DNA of 30,849 bases from JBHICC01 sp046759385 (GCA_046759385.1 JBHICC010000033.1:1-30849), one strand, 5' to 3'; positions 1 to 8,677 are shown, numbered from the stretch's first letter. Program-made: numbers and translations. The notes: generated by a model from the letters alone, not told the origin.

Positions 1-490
1 CGGCGCGCACCTGCTCGGCCGTGCGCGACGCGTGGTACATGCCGAGACAGACGATAGCGGTCCAGTATTCGGGCAGCGGCAGCTCGCGCTTGATCCAGTT
101 CCCGGCGTCCTGGGGCAGAAGTTCCGGCACGACGAAAAACCAAATGAACATCTGTACCAGAAGCGGCACGTTGCGGAAGAGCTCGACGTAAGTGGTGGCG
201 ATGGCCCGTACCACGGGCTGGTTCGTTGTGCGCGCGACCCCGATGATTGAGCCGAGGCTAAACGCGATTACCCAGGCGCAGCAGGCGACGATGACGGTCC
301 ACGACAGCCCCGACACCAGCCAGTCGAAATAAGGCTGGGCACAGCTCGCCCCGGTATCGAAAGTCTGCTGCGCCCCGCCGGCGAACTCCGTGGCCCCGCC
401 GAACGGACTCGGTACAGTTTCGGCGGTACGATTGGGTTCCTCCGGAAGCGGTCTGCAAAGGAGGATCGACCAGTCCCAGTTGTATTTCAC
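1..490 (-). CDS. gltJ: Glutamate/aspartate ABC transporter permease GltJ (N-terminal part, runs off the window)
   Basis: This is the inner-membrane permease of a polar amino-acid importer that works with the binding protein encoded just upstream. Translating the minus strand from a GTG at 490 gives 163 residues open to the left edge. They begin MKYNWDWSILL, as in GltJ. A long hydrophobic helix containing WTVIVACCAWVIAF follows, then the family signature ELFRNVPLLVQ and FVVPELLP, then EQVRA near the break. The GTG is preceded by AGGGAGA seven bases upstream, which supports this start. The gap to the gltI stop is 75 bases, so the two genes are probably one transcript. The GltK and GltL partners would lie beyond the left edge. 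The gene is partial only because the window ends. Confidence 0.9.
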   Translation of the reverse strand, partial: MKYNWDWSILLCRPLPEEPNRTAETVPSPFGGATEFAGGAQQTFDTGASCAQPYFDWLVSGLSWTVIVACCAWVIAFSLGSIIGVARTTNQPVVRAIATTYVELFRNVPLLVQMFIWFFVVPELLPQDAGNWIKRELPLPEYWTAIVCLGMYHASRTAEQVRA

Positions 491-565
491 CGAACTGTCT
501 CCCTGACGGTCGCGTGAGAAAAGGGCCGGGGGACGCGCATGCGTCCTCCGGTCTATAGCTTGGTC

Positions 566-1453
566 TCAGTAAGGCAGGGCCTGGATAGCAAAAGCGGCAT
601 TCAACGCGGGGCTGATGGGCATATTGATATTGGTTGGCCCCGGGTTGAACCACTTGTCATAGATTTTATGCATTTGCCCCGAGCGCATGAGGTCGGCCAG
701 CACGGTATTGCCGAGCAACCGCATGGCCGAGTCATCGCGCCGGACCATAATGCCGTACGGGTCATAGGACAGGAAACGCCCCACGACTTCGTACTTCTCC
801 GGGTTCTTAGACTTGCTGATCAAGCCGTACAGCAGCACGTCGTCGGTGGCATAGGAATCGACGCGATCCGTTTCCAGCGCGAGCCACCCCTGTGGATGGT
901 CCTTGACGTTATGGATCTTGATATTGATATTGTTTTGTTTCATGACGCGCTTGACGGCTTTCTCGTTCGTAGTCCCAAGCGACAGCGCGATGCGCTTGCC
1001 GTTCAAGTCCTCGACCTCCTTGATTCCCGACCCCTTCTTAACCGCAAGCTTAGTGCCGGTGATGAAGGTAATGGCGAGGTAGTCGATCTGCTTCGAGCGC
1101 GTCAGATTGTTGGTGGTAGACCCGCACTCGATGTCGATCGTGCCGTTGGCCAGCAGCGGGATACGCGTCTGCGAGGTCACAGGCACAAGCTTGATCTTGA
1201 GGTTGGGCATGTTGAGCTCGGCTTTGATCCTGTCGATGACCTTGTAGCAAAGATCCATGGTAAAGCCGATCGGCTTGCCGTCCGAGCCCATGTAGGCAAA
1301 CGGCACCGATGCCTCGCGATGACCCAGGTTAATGGTACCGGTGTCCTTGACCTTCTTTAAGGTGCCGTAAAGCTCGGCGGCGCTTGCGGACGTCATGGCG
1401 AATACAGCAAGCAACGCCGTCACGGCGGTCGCAAGAGTGAACTTCTTGAACAT
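566..1453 (-). CDS. gltI: Periplasmic glutamate/aspartate-binding protein GltI
   Basis: This 295-residue solute-binding protein captures glutamate/aspartate in the periplasm and hands it to GltJ and its partners. Residues 1-26 form a Sec signal peptide (basic MFKK, hydrophobic core, cleavage near ASAA). The mature protein has the type-3 binding fold with typical GltI sequence: LGHREASVPFAY, SQTRIPLLANGTIDIECGSTTNN (the Arg contacts the ligand alpha-carboxylate in relatives) and ALETDRVDSYATDD. The frame stays open 30 codons further upstream, but ATG 1453 has AAGGAGG six bases before it and begins the signal peptide, so it is the start. It lies upstream of gltJ on the same strand. Family identity is firm. 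Exact ligand preference among Glu, Asp and relatives is inferred. Confidence 0.93.
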   Translation of the reverse strand: MFKKFTLATAVTALLAVFAMTSASAAELYGTLKKVKDTGTINLGHREASVPFAYMGSDGKPIGFTMDLCYKVIDRIKAELNMPNLKIKLVPVTSQTRIPLLANGTIDIECGSTTNNLTRSKQIDYLAITFITGTKLAVKKGSGIKEVEDLNGKRIALSLGTTNEKAVKRVMKQNNINIKIHNVKDHPQGWLALETDRVDSYATDDVLLYGLISKSKNPEKYEVVGRFLSYDPYGIMVRRDDSAMRLLGNTVLADLMRSGQMHKIYDKWFNPGPTNINMPISPALNAAFAIQALPY

Positions 1454-1573
1454 ATCATCCTCCTTCGTGGAATCTGGCTTGTTATTAAACCAACGAAGCG
1501 CCGAAACCAGGGCTCCGGAGCGATTCGATGGTGATAGTGGCATTGGCGACGCCGGGTCGCCAGCCCATCTGAC

Positions 1574-1602
1574 ACTCTACTGCCAAGAACGGTGCCTCGC
1601 AA
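1574..1602 (-). promoter_or_regulatory. Candidate sigma70 promoter for gltI
   Basis: Reading the minus strand, TTGCGA (1597-1602) is followed after 17 bases by TAGAGT (1574-1579). Each box matches four of six consensus bases. It lies about 120 bases upstream of the gltI start in the 244-base gap after the Ldh-family gene. This is weak but correctly placed. Confidence 0.28.
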
Positions 1603-1609
1603 CCCACGC

Positions 1610-1630
1610 GGGCCTGCCAGGTGGCAGCCC
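1610..1630 (-). other. Hairpin downstream of the Ldh-family gene
   Basis: CTGCCA (1614-1619) pairs with TGGCAG (1622-1627). Outer GGG/CCC arms extend the stem past one bulged base. It lies about 70 bases beyond the stop of the minus-strand dehydrogenase gene. There is no T-run on either side, so it could be a transcript 3-prime-end structure or a Rho-type end, but it is not a canonical intrinsic terminator. Confidence 0.3.
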
Positions 1631-1697
1631 TGGCTCGGTAGCCGTCGGATCGGACAGAATGCGTTGCGCGTGAGCGTCTGGAAACCCGGGCGCTGAA

Positions 1698-2732
1698 TTA
1701 GAACTCGAGTTTGACCTTGTAATTTTCCGCCAGTTCTTCAAGCATTTGGTAAACACCGTCCGGCAGCTCAAGGCCGTCGTGGCGACGCTCGGCCATGCGC
1801 TGGCGCTCGATCTCCCCGGGCAGTAGCACCTCTTTGACGCCCGCACGTCGGCGTGCCGATTTGAGATAGGCCACGTACGCGTCAATGCGGTGCTGATAAG
1901 CGGTCGGGTCGGTAAAGGCGGCAGGATCGATCACCTGCAGCAACACGCCGTTGCCGTAGCGCTCTGTCATCAGGCCCGAGCCAGCGCCTGACAGAACACC
2001 ACCGACAAGATCCATGGCCACCGATAAACTGTATCCTTTGTGCCCTTGGTTGCCCCCCAACGGCACGAGCGAGCCGTTACCGTAAAGCTCGTTCGGATCA
2101 TCGCTCCAGCCGCCCTCGGCATCGAAAACCCACCCGCACGGCACGCGCTCTTGTTTGACCTTGGCCAGCCGCACTTTGCCCTCGGCCACAGCGCTCGTGG
2201 CCAAGTCGGCAACGATGGGCTGATCTCGGGTTGGAATCGCTACGGCGATCGGATTCGTCGGTATGCGGCGCTCGACCGCGCCCCAGGGGGCCATACGCGC
2301 CGACCCATGCACATTGCAAAATGCCATGCTGATAAAACCGTGCCGCGCCGCTCGCTCCGGATACACACCAAGGCGGCCGAGGTGGTAACAATTGAAGATG
2401 CTGACAACGCCAACGGCGTGTTCACGGGCTTTCTGAAGAGCAAGCTGTATCGCGAACTGGCCGACCACCGGGCCCCAAGCGCAGCGGCCGTCAACGACAG
2501 CGGTGACCCCGTGTTCCCTGGCAATGGTCGGCCGCGCTGCGGGCTGTGCGTAACCGTCCCGTGCATGCCCACAGTACTGTTTCAGTCGCAACACTCCATG
2601 CGATTCATGGCCAGTAAGATCCGCTTCCACGAGGTTCTGGGCGACAAGCCTTGCTGCCGGCACCGGCGTGCCAACGGCCTCGAGCACGTGTGTCGTAAAC
2701 GCGGTGAGTTTTTCCGGCGTGACCCTAGGCAC
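1698..2732 (-). CDS. Ldh-family (malate/L-lactate/ureidoglycolate type) NAD(P)-dependent dehydrogenase, copy 1
   Basis: This 344-residue cytoplasmic oxidoreductase belongs to the Ldh_2 superfamily, whose members interconvert 2-hydroxyacids (or ureidoglycolate, sulfolactate) and 2-oxoacids with NAD(P). Family marks are the catalytic-His region GHESHGVLRL, the second His in CYHLGRLG, the substrate loop TNPIAVAIP, and the nucleotide-binding GHKGYSLSVAMDLVGGVLSG. The C-terminal LLPGEIE is usual for the family. The start is GTG 2732, 11 bases after the stop of the upstream PLP enzyme. No good Shine-Dalgarno is visible, so translational coupling is likely. The operon partner makes a 2-oxoacid (pyruvate) in known relatives, so this enzyme could act on a related hydroxyacid. 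Substrate is not deducible. A second, only distantly similar family member lies at 18994-20055. Confidence 0.85.
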   Translation of the reverse strand: MPRVTPEKLTAFTTHVLEAVGTPVPAARLVAQNLVEADLTGHESHGVLRLKQYCGHARDGYAQPAARPTIAREHGVTAVVDGRCAWGPVVGQFAIQLALQKAREHAVGVVSIFNCYHLGRLGVYPERAARHGFISMAFCNVHGSARMAPWGAVERRIPTNPIAVAIPTRDQPIVADLATSAVAEGKVRLAKVKQERVPCGWVFDAEGGWSDDPNELYGNGSLVPLGGNQGHKGYSLSVAMDLVGGVLSGAGSGLMTERYGNGVLLQVIDPAAFTDPTAYQHRIDAYVAYLKSARRRAGVKEVLLPGEIERQRMAERRHDGLELPDGVYQMLEELAENYKVKLEF

Positions 2733-2743
2733 GGTCGATGAAT

Positions 2744-3772
2744 CTAAGCGGAACCGTCGGTCGCTCTCGCCAATAGGTTCTGGTAGCCGAACAGCGCGGG
2801 GGTGCCACCCGTGTGCAGAAAAACGACGTTCGAGTCGGTGGCAATACGTCCGTCACGAACCAAAGCGATCAATCCGGCTAAGGTCTTTCCCGAGTAAACA
2901 GGATCGACCAACAAGCCTTCGCTGCGCGCGGCAAGCAAGATCGCTTCGGTAGTGGCGTCGTTCAAGCGACCGTAACCTGGCGCGAGCACCTTATCGTCCA
3001 CCCACACATCGTCTTGATCAACAATCCCCGGTCGCCCGACGAGCTCAGCCGTTTCCGATGCACGCCGCAGCACGCGCTCGGCTTGCTGCTCCCTGTCACG
3101 GCGGACGCAGATCCCTAAAACAGGGATCTTACTTTGCAGCAGCCTGAGGCCGACTAGCGCCCCGACATGCGTGAGCGCACTGCCTGACGGTACGACAACG
3201 AGGTCAACTTTTACGCCGACGTGGGCCGCTTGATCGAGTATTTCGCGCGCCGCGTCGATGTAGCCCAGCGCGCCGATCGGTGGGTGTTCCTCACTGAGAT
3301 GAATGACATAAGGCCGGCGACCTTCGGCACGTATCAGATCGGCAACACGCTCCAAAGCGACATCGGCGGCTTTCTCGTCCTCACCCTCGGGGAACGTGTG
3401 GATCTTGCAGCCTAAAAGTTGATCCAGCAGCACGTTACCAGAACTGTGGTAATCCTCCGCCATATCGGGCACACGATCCTCGCGCTGGATCTCGCAAGCT
3501 AGCCCCAGTTTTGCTGCCGCCGCTGCCGTCATTCGCAGGAAGTTCGACTGCACAGCGCCGGTGATAATGATCGTGTCGGCGTTCTGTGCCTTGGCTTCAC
3601 CGAAGTAGAATTCCAGCTGTCGTGCCTTGTTACCGCCCATTGCCAGGCCAGTGCAATCGTCGCGCTTGACGAACAGCCGAGGTCCACCGAGCTCGCGTGT
3701 CAGGTTGGGTAGTGGCTCAAACGGTGTCGGTGCATGTGTTAGTCGGACACGCGGAAAATCAGCAAGGGTCAC
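2744..3772 (-). CDS. PLP-dependent D-cysteine desulfhydrase / ACC-deaminase family enzyme
   Basis: This 342-residue fold-type II PLP enzyme has the signature KRDDCTGLAMGGNKARQLEF, with Lys49 as the expected PLP lysine, followed by ITGAVQSNF. The C-terminus carries VYSGKTLAGL and FLHTGGTPALFGY. Characterised relatives include D-cysteine desulfhydrase (D-cysteine to pyruvate, sulfide and ammonia), ACC deaminase and L-cysteate sulfo-lyase. The sequence alone does not separate these. The start is GTG 3772, with GGAG seven bases upstream. It heads a probable two-gene unit with the Ldh-family gene (11-base gap) and lies 98 bases after the DUF4340 gene on the same strand. The nearby amino-acid importer fits amino-acid catabolism. 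Confidence 0.85.
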   Translation of the reverse strand: MTLADFPRVRLTHAPTPFEPLPNLTRELGGPRLFVKRDDCTGLAMGGNKARQLEFYFGEAKAQNADTIIITGAVQSNFLRMTAAAAAKLGLACEIQREDRVPDMAEDYHSSGNVLLDQLLGCKIHTFPEGEDEKAADVALERVADLIRAEGRRPYVIHLSEEHPPIGALGYIDAAREILDQAAHVGVKVDLVVVPSGSALTHVGALVGLRLLQSKIPVLGICVRRDREQQAERVLRRASETAELVGRPGIVDQDDVWVDDKVLAPGYGRLNDATTEAILLAARSEGLLVDPVYSGKTLAGLIALVRDGRIATDSNVVFLHTGGTPALFGYQNLLARATDGSA

Positions 3773-3870
3773 TCAGTATCTCCAATGGCAAGCGCAATGC
3801 TCGCACTGAGTATGCTGGAGAGGGGGATGCGCAGCAAGCTCGTCGACCGGGTTGGAGCCATAAGCCCCTG

Positions 3871-5004
3871 TCAGCCGCCTTTGGTTTTCTTGCTTTTCTT
3901 ACTGACTTTAATCAACTCGGACTTCCGCTTGGCGAGATCGTCCACGCGATATTTCGGAACGATGTAGGCCCAACCTTCCCAGCGGTTGTTAAGCTTCTTG
4001 ATTTCTTGCTTGACGGCATCTGCTGTCTTCAACTTTCCCTCATTGTTTGAACTAGACGCCTCGGTTTTGGCTTGTGGCTTATCGCTTACTTTCTTGTGCA
4101 TCAAAGGCGGGTCGAAGGCGGCGCTAAATCGGGCGAGCGTTCGATCATCATCTTTGGTCGTTTGCATAGTTACGGCGAGACCGTCAAACGTCTTGAGCAC
4201 GACAGAGAGCCCACTACGCTTTTCAAAGCTTACCGCCGCCGCCGGCTTGACGTCATCTAACGTCAGGTTGGTCAACGTGTTACCAATGCTGTTAATCTTG
4301 TAGACAGACTCCACCTCCGCACCTTTGGGTAAGCCCACGAGTTCGAAGTCGTCTTCCTTGGGATCGGAGCGGCGCACGACCACCGTATGACCGTCCGCGT
4401 GGGTGACGCTCACTTCCCGTACACGCGCGGAGTCGAGGCCCAGAACCTCATCGTCGAGCCACTTCGACGGCGATTTCTCCTCCGGTATTTGGCCTTCGAC
4501 TAACCACGCCTGTGGGTCCTGGGGTAGCCGCACATAGTACTCGCGCTGGCTGGGATCACCCTTTGACCAGCGCGACTGGCCCACTATGAGCTCGGCTAAG
4601 GTCGCTCCGGCGGCGTTTTTCAACGCGATCTTCACCGAGGTGGACTTTTCGTGATCGATATCCTCGACGCCGAGCTTGGCATAGAGGTCGGGCTTGCGTG
4701 TCTTCGGTTCGACGCGACGGAGCTGCGCCGTGCCGACGAGAAGCTCCTGTACTCGGTCTGCATCCGCGGGGTAATCTGACCTTTCCTTGACGACCCAGCG
4801 GCCGTCACGGCGCGTAAGCGTGAAGGTATTGCCTTTGCTCGCACCGACGACTTCGACAGTGTCGTTGATATCGGCCATCAGCTTAGGAAATAACGACTCC
4901 CCCTGGCGTGGGATGGCCGTGGACTCCTGGCGACTGACGATCGCTGCGACCACGACCATCACCGTGATAGCAGCAAGAATTAGAAGCGTCTTCGCATTTC
5001 GCAT
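3871..5004 (-). CDS. DUF4340-domain membrane-anchored protein of the Gld-like ABC operon
   Basis: This 377-residue protein has one N-terminal membrane segment (residues about 7-24, ILAAITVMVVVAAIV), so most of the chain should be periplasmic. The body fits the DUF4340 family. It has repeated beta-rich modules, each with a motif such as RDGRWVVKERSDYPADADRVQELL, a LGVED element and a WLVEG element. The tail is very basic (KVSKKSKKTKGG). It is the last gene of the gldA-gldF-gldG-like operon, 11 bases after the gldG stop, and this pairing recurs in proteobacteria. Biochemical function is unknown. Co-encoding suggests it is an accessory subunit on the outer face of the transporter. The start ATG 5004 has only a weak ribosome-binding site. 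Confidence 0.8.
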   Translation of the reverse strand: MRNAKTLLILAAITVMVVVAAIVSRQESTAIPRQGESLFPKLMADINDTVEVVGASKGNTFTLTRRDGRWVVKERSDYPADADRVQELLVGTAQLRRVEPKTRKPDLYAKLGVEDIDHEKSTSVKIALKNAAGATLAELIVGQSRWSKGDPSQREYYVRLPQDPQAWLVEGQIPEEKSPSKWLDDEVLGLDSARVREVSVTHADGHTVVVRRSDPKEDDFELVGLPKGAEVESVYKINSIGNTLTNLTLDDVKPAAAVSFEKRSGLSVVLKTFDGLAVTMQTTKDDDRTLARFSAAFDPPLMHKKVSDKPQAKTEASSSNNEGKLKTADAVKQEIKKLNNRWEGWAYIVPKYRVDDLAKRKSELIKVSKKSKKTKGG

Positions 5005-5015
5005 TGTTTACATTC

Positions 5016-6968
5016 TTAACCTGTTTTCGCTGTGGTGCGGACGCCTTTCTTTCGCAATCGTATGCGGTAAGAACCCACTAGGATGCCGCCGATACCGATG
5101 AGTAACGGCATCATGCCGATATTGACGAACTTCATACGTGTCTCCAGACCTTCGATGTTTCGGCGCAGCTCGTGGCGCACATCACGAAGGTCTTTGCGGA
5201 TGCGTATCTTCTCTTGGCGGAAACGCGTCAGCTCGTGCTGCTGGCCCTCGGTTAGAATGGGAGCATCCTGATCTTGTCCGGCCTTTTGTAACTCTGTAAG
5301 CCGCGTCTCGGTCTGCTCGAGACGCTCAATGAGCTCTTGCTCTTTTTGGCGATACTGTAGCTCTGCCTGTTGCCGCAATGCGTTGACGCGAGTGAAGGGC
5401 CGTGTGAATCGTCCGCGGCTGCGAATGCCGATGAGATCGTTGCTGCCGGTTAGACTGTCAAGAGCGTTGATGACAAACGTGCCATTGGCTGCCGTCGGAA
5501 TTTCCAGCCGGCTACCGAGAAAGTCTTGGACTTGTATCCAAAAGTGGTCCCGAAGCATATCGCTGTCGGCAACGACAATCAGGTTGATATTGCCCTTGGA
5601 CTTGGCGAGGTGTTCGTGCGGCTTCTGGTCTGTTTTCTCTGTCTTGTCCGGCTTGTCCTTCTTCTCGTCCTGGACCGGTGGTGGGCCGTCTGCAAAGGCG
5701 CTACCCACTGACCCCGTCACCCGCGCGGCGATAACGAAGCGCTTGCCAGCAGGCTTATATTTCCTCAGTATGTCTTGCGGGTCCTGGAAGGAGGCGAGCT
5801 GGATCGTGTCTATTTCAGCTGCGCCTTCGGTGGACTCGACCAACGGCGTCAACTCGGTATCCGCACCGCTTTTCTTAATTAAATGTCCGGGTGTCGCGAA
5901 AGCGAGGTTTCCAAGCTCCGCGGTGACAGTGTCCTGTTGGTTGAATAAGGAGGGTGGCAAGGTGATCCAGACCGGATAGTCCATCGTGACGACCCGACCC
6001 TCGCGCTGGAAGCGCACTCGTGTTGCCAGCTGCAAATCTCCCACGACCTTTTTTGGCACGAGCTCGATTCCCCAAGCGTCCAGCAATTTGCTAAAGTCAG
6101 ATCCGCCCGAAGCACCCAGACCCATCAATCCGGTCGATGACGCCTGGTCGATTTCGGAATGCGGATCCACGAACGTCAGCACGCGACCGCCGCTTAGGAC
6201 AAACTGATCGATCGCATACAGCGCGCTGTCACCGAGGTCTCTTGGGTGAACGATCATGAGCATATCAATGTCGTCCGGGACGACTTTGATCGTTTTGTCG
6301 AGCCGGCGTATCTCGAAGAACTGCCGCACGTGATCGAGGACCATCCACGCACGCCGCGGGCCACCTGCGAGCGCCGCCTGCGGCGGTGCGCCGTCAATCG
6401 GCAGGGAACTGATTAGCCCAACTACTTTCTGCTTGGGATTCGAGGTCTTGTAGATTAGCCGGGTGACGTCATACTCGAGGAATTCCTGACGTCGTGTACT
6501 CAGGAACGGAATCACTTCTTCCTCATCGGTCGAACCCGATGCAACCAGCCCGAAATAAAAGGCCGACTCCTCATCCAGCGGCACGCCATGCAACCCGTAA
6601 CCGACTGCGCGATCTTCCTCTTCGGAAAACGGCTCAGGGTCGATTACAGTGACGGACAGCTTGCCGTCTGCGAAACGCTCGTATTCTCGCAGCAGCTCTT
6701 CGACGCGCCGGGCATAGCTGCTCGTCCCCGGCAGCTGACTCAGGAGCCCCTTCGACAAGTACAGACGTAGTTGAACTGGTTCATCGAGACCGGCCAGAAT
6801 GCTGGCGGTGCCATCCGTAAGTGTGTAGAGCTTGTTTGCGGTGAGATCTAGACGCATGGAGGTGAACGCAGCATTACTGAATATGTTCACTGCGAGCAGC
6901 AATACAACGCCTAACACGAGCCCAGCTGTCGTAAGCCGTGTCGCTGTAGACCATCTTGACTTCATCAT
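5016..6968 (-). CDS. GldG-like ABC-transporter auxiliary protein
   Basis: This 650-residue protein has an N-terminal membrane helix (about 13-33), a large extracytoplasmic domain of the ABC-type uncharacterised auxiliary / IFT52-GldG-like family, and a C-terminal helix (about 617-637, MMPLLIGIGGILVGSYRI) ending in a basic tail. Recognisable parts are DLTANKLYTLTDGT near the N-terminus, VIDPEPFSEEEDRA and a GGRVLTFVDPHSE segment. Residues about 430-450 form a Lys/Asp/Glu-rich linker. Residues about 535-612 are strongly charged and predicted coiled coil. ATG 6968 has AGGAA five bases upstream. It is 7 bases after the permease stop, so it is in the same operon. GldG is needed for gliding in Bacteroidetes, but proteobacterial homologues occur in non-gliders and their role is unknown. 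Confidence 0.85.
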   Translation of the reverse strand: MMKSRWSTATRLTTAGLVLGVVLLLAVNIFSNAAFTSMRLDLTANKLYTLTDGTASILAGLDEPVQLRLYLSKGLLSQLPGTSSYARRVEELLREYERFADGKLSVTVIDPEPFSEEEDRAVGYGLHGVPLDEESAFYFGLVASGSTDEEEVIPFLSTRRQEFLEYDVTRLIYKTSNPKQKVVGLISSLPIDGAPPQAALAGGPRRAWMVLDHVRQFFEIRRLDKTIKVVPDDIDMLMIVHPRDLGDSALYAIDQFVLSGGRVLTFVDPHSEIDQASSTGLMGLGASGGSDFSKLLDAWGIELVPKKVVGDLQLATRVRFQREGRVVTMDYPVWITLPPSLFNQQDTVTAELGNLAFATPGHLIKKSGADTELTPLVESTEGAAEIDTIQLASFQDPQDILRKYKPAGKRFVIAARVTGSVGSAFADGPPPVQDEKKDKPDKTEKTDQKPHEHLAKSKGNINLIVVADSDMLRDHFWIQVQDFLGSRLEIPTAANGTFVINALDSLTGSNDLIGIRSRGRFTRPFTRVNALRQQAELQYRQKEQELIERLEQTETRLTELQKAGQDQDAPILTEGQQHELTRFRQEKIRIRKDLRDVRHELRRNIEGLETRMKFVNIGMMPLLIGIGGILVGSYRIRLRKKGVRTTAKTG

Positions 6969-6975
6969 TCGGTTC

Positions 6976-7710
6976 CTAACCCGCCTTTTTTAACTCGATG
7001 ACGACCACGTTAGCGAACAACCAGAACGCAATCAGCGAGGCAAAGTAGATAAAGTCACGCAGGTCAATGACCCCTTTCATGATCGCGTCGAAATGGCTCA
7101 GGAAGCTGAATGAGCTGATTGCGTCAACCAGGAATTGCGGCGCCCAGTTACTGAAGAAATCGAGCACCAACGGGTAACCGCTAAGTACAAAGGCCAGGCT
7201 CACCACGGCAGTGATGACAAACGCGATCACCTGGTTCTTCGTCAAGGCCGAGACACACGCGCCAATGGCAAGAAATGCGCCCGCCATCAACAAGCTGCCG
7301 ACGTAACTGGCTACGATAACGCCGTTATCGGGATCGCCGAGGTAATTGACCGTCCACCAGATTGGAAAGGTTAGCGCGAGCGCAATACCGGTGAACGCCC
7401 AGGCCGCAAGGAACTTACCGAGCACGGCCTGGGGCATCGTGATCGGCAAAGTTAGTAACAATTCGATGGTGCCGCTGCGCCGTTCTTCGGCCCAAAGGCG
7501 CATGGCCAGCGCGGGGATCAGAAAAAGGTATAACCAAGGATGAAAGGTGAAGAACGGCTCCAAATCGGCCTGGCTGCGAGCGAAAAAGTTGCCAAGATAA
7601 AACGCGAAGATACCGCTCAGGAACACAAAGATGACCATAAAAACGTACGCGATCGGGGTCATGAAATAACCCGCCAGCTCACGTTTGAAAACAACCCATA
7701 TATTGGCCAT
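6976..7710 (-). CDS. GldF-like ABC transporter permease
   Basis: This 244-residue integral membrane protein has about six hydrophobic helices (for example AYVFMVIFVFLSGIFAFYLG and VITAVVSLAFVLSGYPLVL). The cytoplasmic loop RLWAEERRSGTIELLLTLP is the hallmark of the ABC-2 / GldF permease family and contacts the ATPase. It is the membrane subunit for the ATPase encoded 13 bases upstream and probably interacts with the GldG-like and DUF4340 proteins. The start ATG 7710 has GAGG eight bases upstream. Substrate is unknown. ABC-2 permeases usually export lipids, polysaccharides or drugs. Confidence 0.88.
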   Translation of the reverse strand: MANIWVVFKRELAGYFMTPIAYVFMVIFVFLSGIFAFYLGNFFARSQADLEPFFTFHPWLYLFLIPALAMRLWAEERRSGTIELLLTLPITMPQAVLGKFLAAWAFTGIALALTFPIWWTVNYLGDPDNGVIVASYVGSLLMAGAFLAIGACVSALTKNQVIAFVITAVVSLAFVLSGYPLVLDFFSNWAPQFLVDAISSFSFLSHFDAIMKGVIDLRDFIYFASLIAFWLFANVVVIELKKAG

Positions 7711-7723
7711 CGTGCGAGCCTCC

Positions 7724-8677
7724 TCAGGAACCCGTATCGCCGGTCGTCACATCACGAAACACTTCATCGAGACGCCCGCGTTCGACCCGCAGTTCCTCCA
7801 CTTCCCAGCCATGTTCACGAGCGGCCTGGCTGATGGTGGCGACTAGCGAGTCGCGGTCTTTTGGGAAGATCTGTAGTCGTACAAGCCCATCGGTGTGGCT
7901 GAGCACTTCGATCGCCTGTACACCGTCGAGGGTGCTCAGCTGCTCGCGCGCTCCGTTGATGTTGGCATCTCGCAGGGCGAGGGTCACCGCGTTATGTACG
8001 CGTGAACGCGCCTCGAGCTCGTCCGGAGTGCCGTCGCACACGATCTTGCCGCTGGCGATGATAATCGCGCGCGTGCAAACAGCCTCAACCTCTTCAAGGA
8101 TGTGTGTCGACAGGATGATGGCTTTTTCTTTCGCCATATCGCGGATCAGTGTGCGTACTTCGTGCTTTTGATTCGGGTCGAGGCCATCGGTGGGCTCATC
8201 CAGGATCAACACCTCGGGATCATGCAGAATTGCCTGAGCGAGCCCTACCCGGCGTTTAAAGCCTTTCGATAAGGTCTCAATCGGCTGGTTCAGCACCGGC
8301 TCTAAATGTACTTTGGTGACGGTCTCATCGATACGACGCCGTTTGTCGTCGGCACGAAAACTGCGCACTTCGGCGACGAAATCGAGAAACGCCGCTGGTG
8401 TCATATCGGCATACAGCGGTGCGCCCTCCGGCAAGTAACCGATGCGTTTCTTGACTGCCACCGGCGCCAGCTCGACATCATCACCGCCAACGATGACCGT
8501 TCCCGAGTCGGGGGCAAGGAAACCGGTCAGCATTTTCATTGTCGTCGACTTCCCAGCACCATTTGGCCCGAGAAACCCTAATACCTCCCCCTTCTTTACG
8601 CTAAACGAGATATCGTCGACCGCGATGATTGGCCCGAAACGCTTGGACAAGTTCCTGATCTCTACCATCGTTGCCAT
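7724..8677 (-). CDS. GldA-like ABC transporter ATP-binding protein
   Basis: This 317-residue ATPase drives the GldF-like permease. Walker A is GPNGAGKST (residues 37-45). The signature is LSKGFKRRVGLAQA, the variant with Lys in place of the usual second Gly that GldA/YadG-type exporters share. Walker B is LILDEPTDGLDP, followed by the His switch in STHILEEVE. A C-terminal extension of about 90 residues resembles that of other ABC-2 ATPases. The frame is open to 8758, but MATMVEIRNLS at ATG 8677 is the natural family start and has GGGAG eight bases upstream. A second ATG at 8668 is possible. It is first in the four-gene operon. Confidence 0.88.
   Translation of the reverse strand: MATMVEIRNLSKRFGPIIAVDDISFSVKKGEVLGFLGPNGAGKSTTMKMLTGFLAPDSGTVIVGGDDVELAPVAVKKRIGYLPEGAPLYADMTPAAFLDFVAEVRSFRADDKRRRIDETVTKVHLEPVLNQPIETLSKGFKRRVGLAQAILHDPEVLILDEPTDGLDPNQKHEVRTLIRDMAKEKAIILSTHILEEVEAVCTRAIIIASGKIVCDGTPDELEARSRVHNAVTLALRDANINGAREQLSTLDGVQAIEVLSHTDGLVRLQIFPKDRDSLVATISQAAREHGWEVEELRVERGRLDEVFRDVTTGDTGS

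Noticed and set aside
539..1360. Plus-strand open frame of 273 codons
   Set aside because: It lies antisense to gltI, whose protein is clearly recognisable; the plus-strand product has no family resemblance and no ribosome-binding site.
1559..1602. Possible sigma54 promoter for gltI (TGGCA and TTGC elements)
   Set aside because: The GG and GC elements are not ten bases apart in any reading, so the -24/-12 geometry fails.
2040..2741. Plus-strand open frame of 233 codons
   Set aside because: Antisense to the Ldh-family dehydrogenase, which has all family motifs.
5329..5979. Plus-strand open frame of 216 codons
   Set aside because: Antisense to the GldG-like gene; Ser/Arg-rich composition typical of shadow frames.
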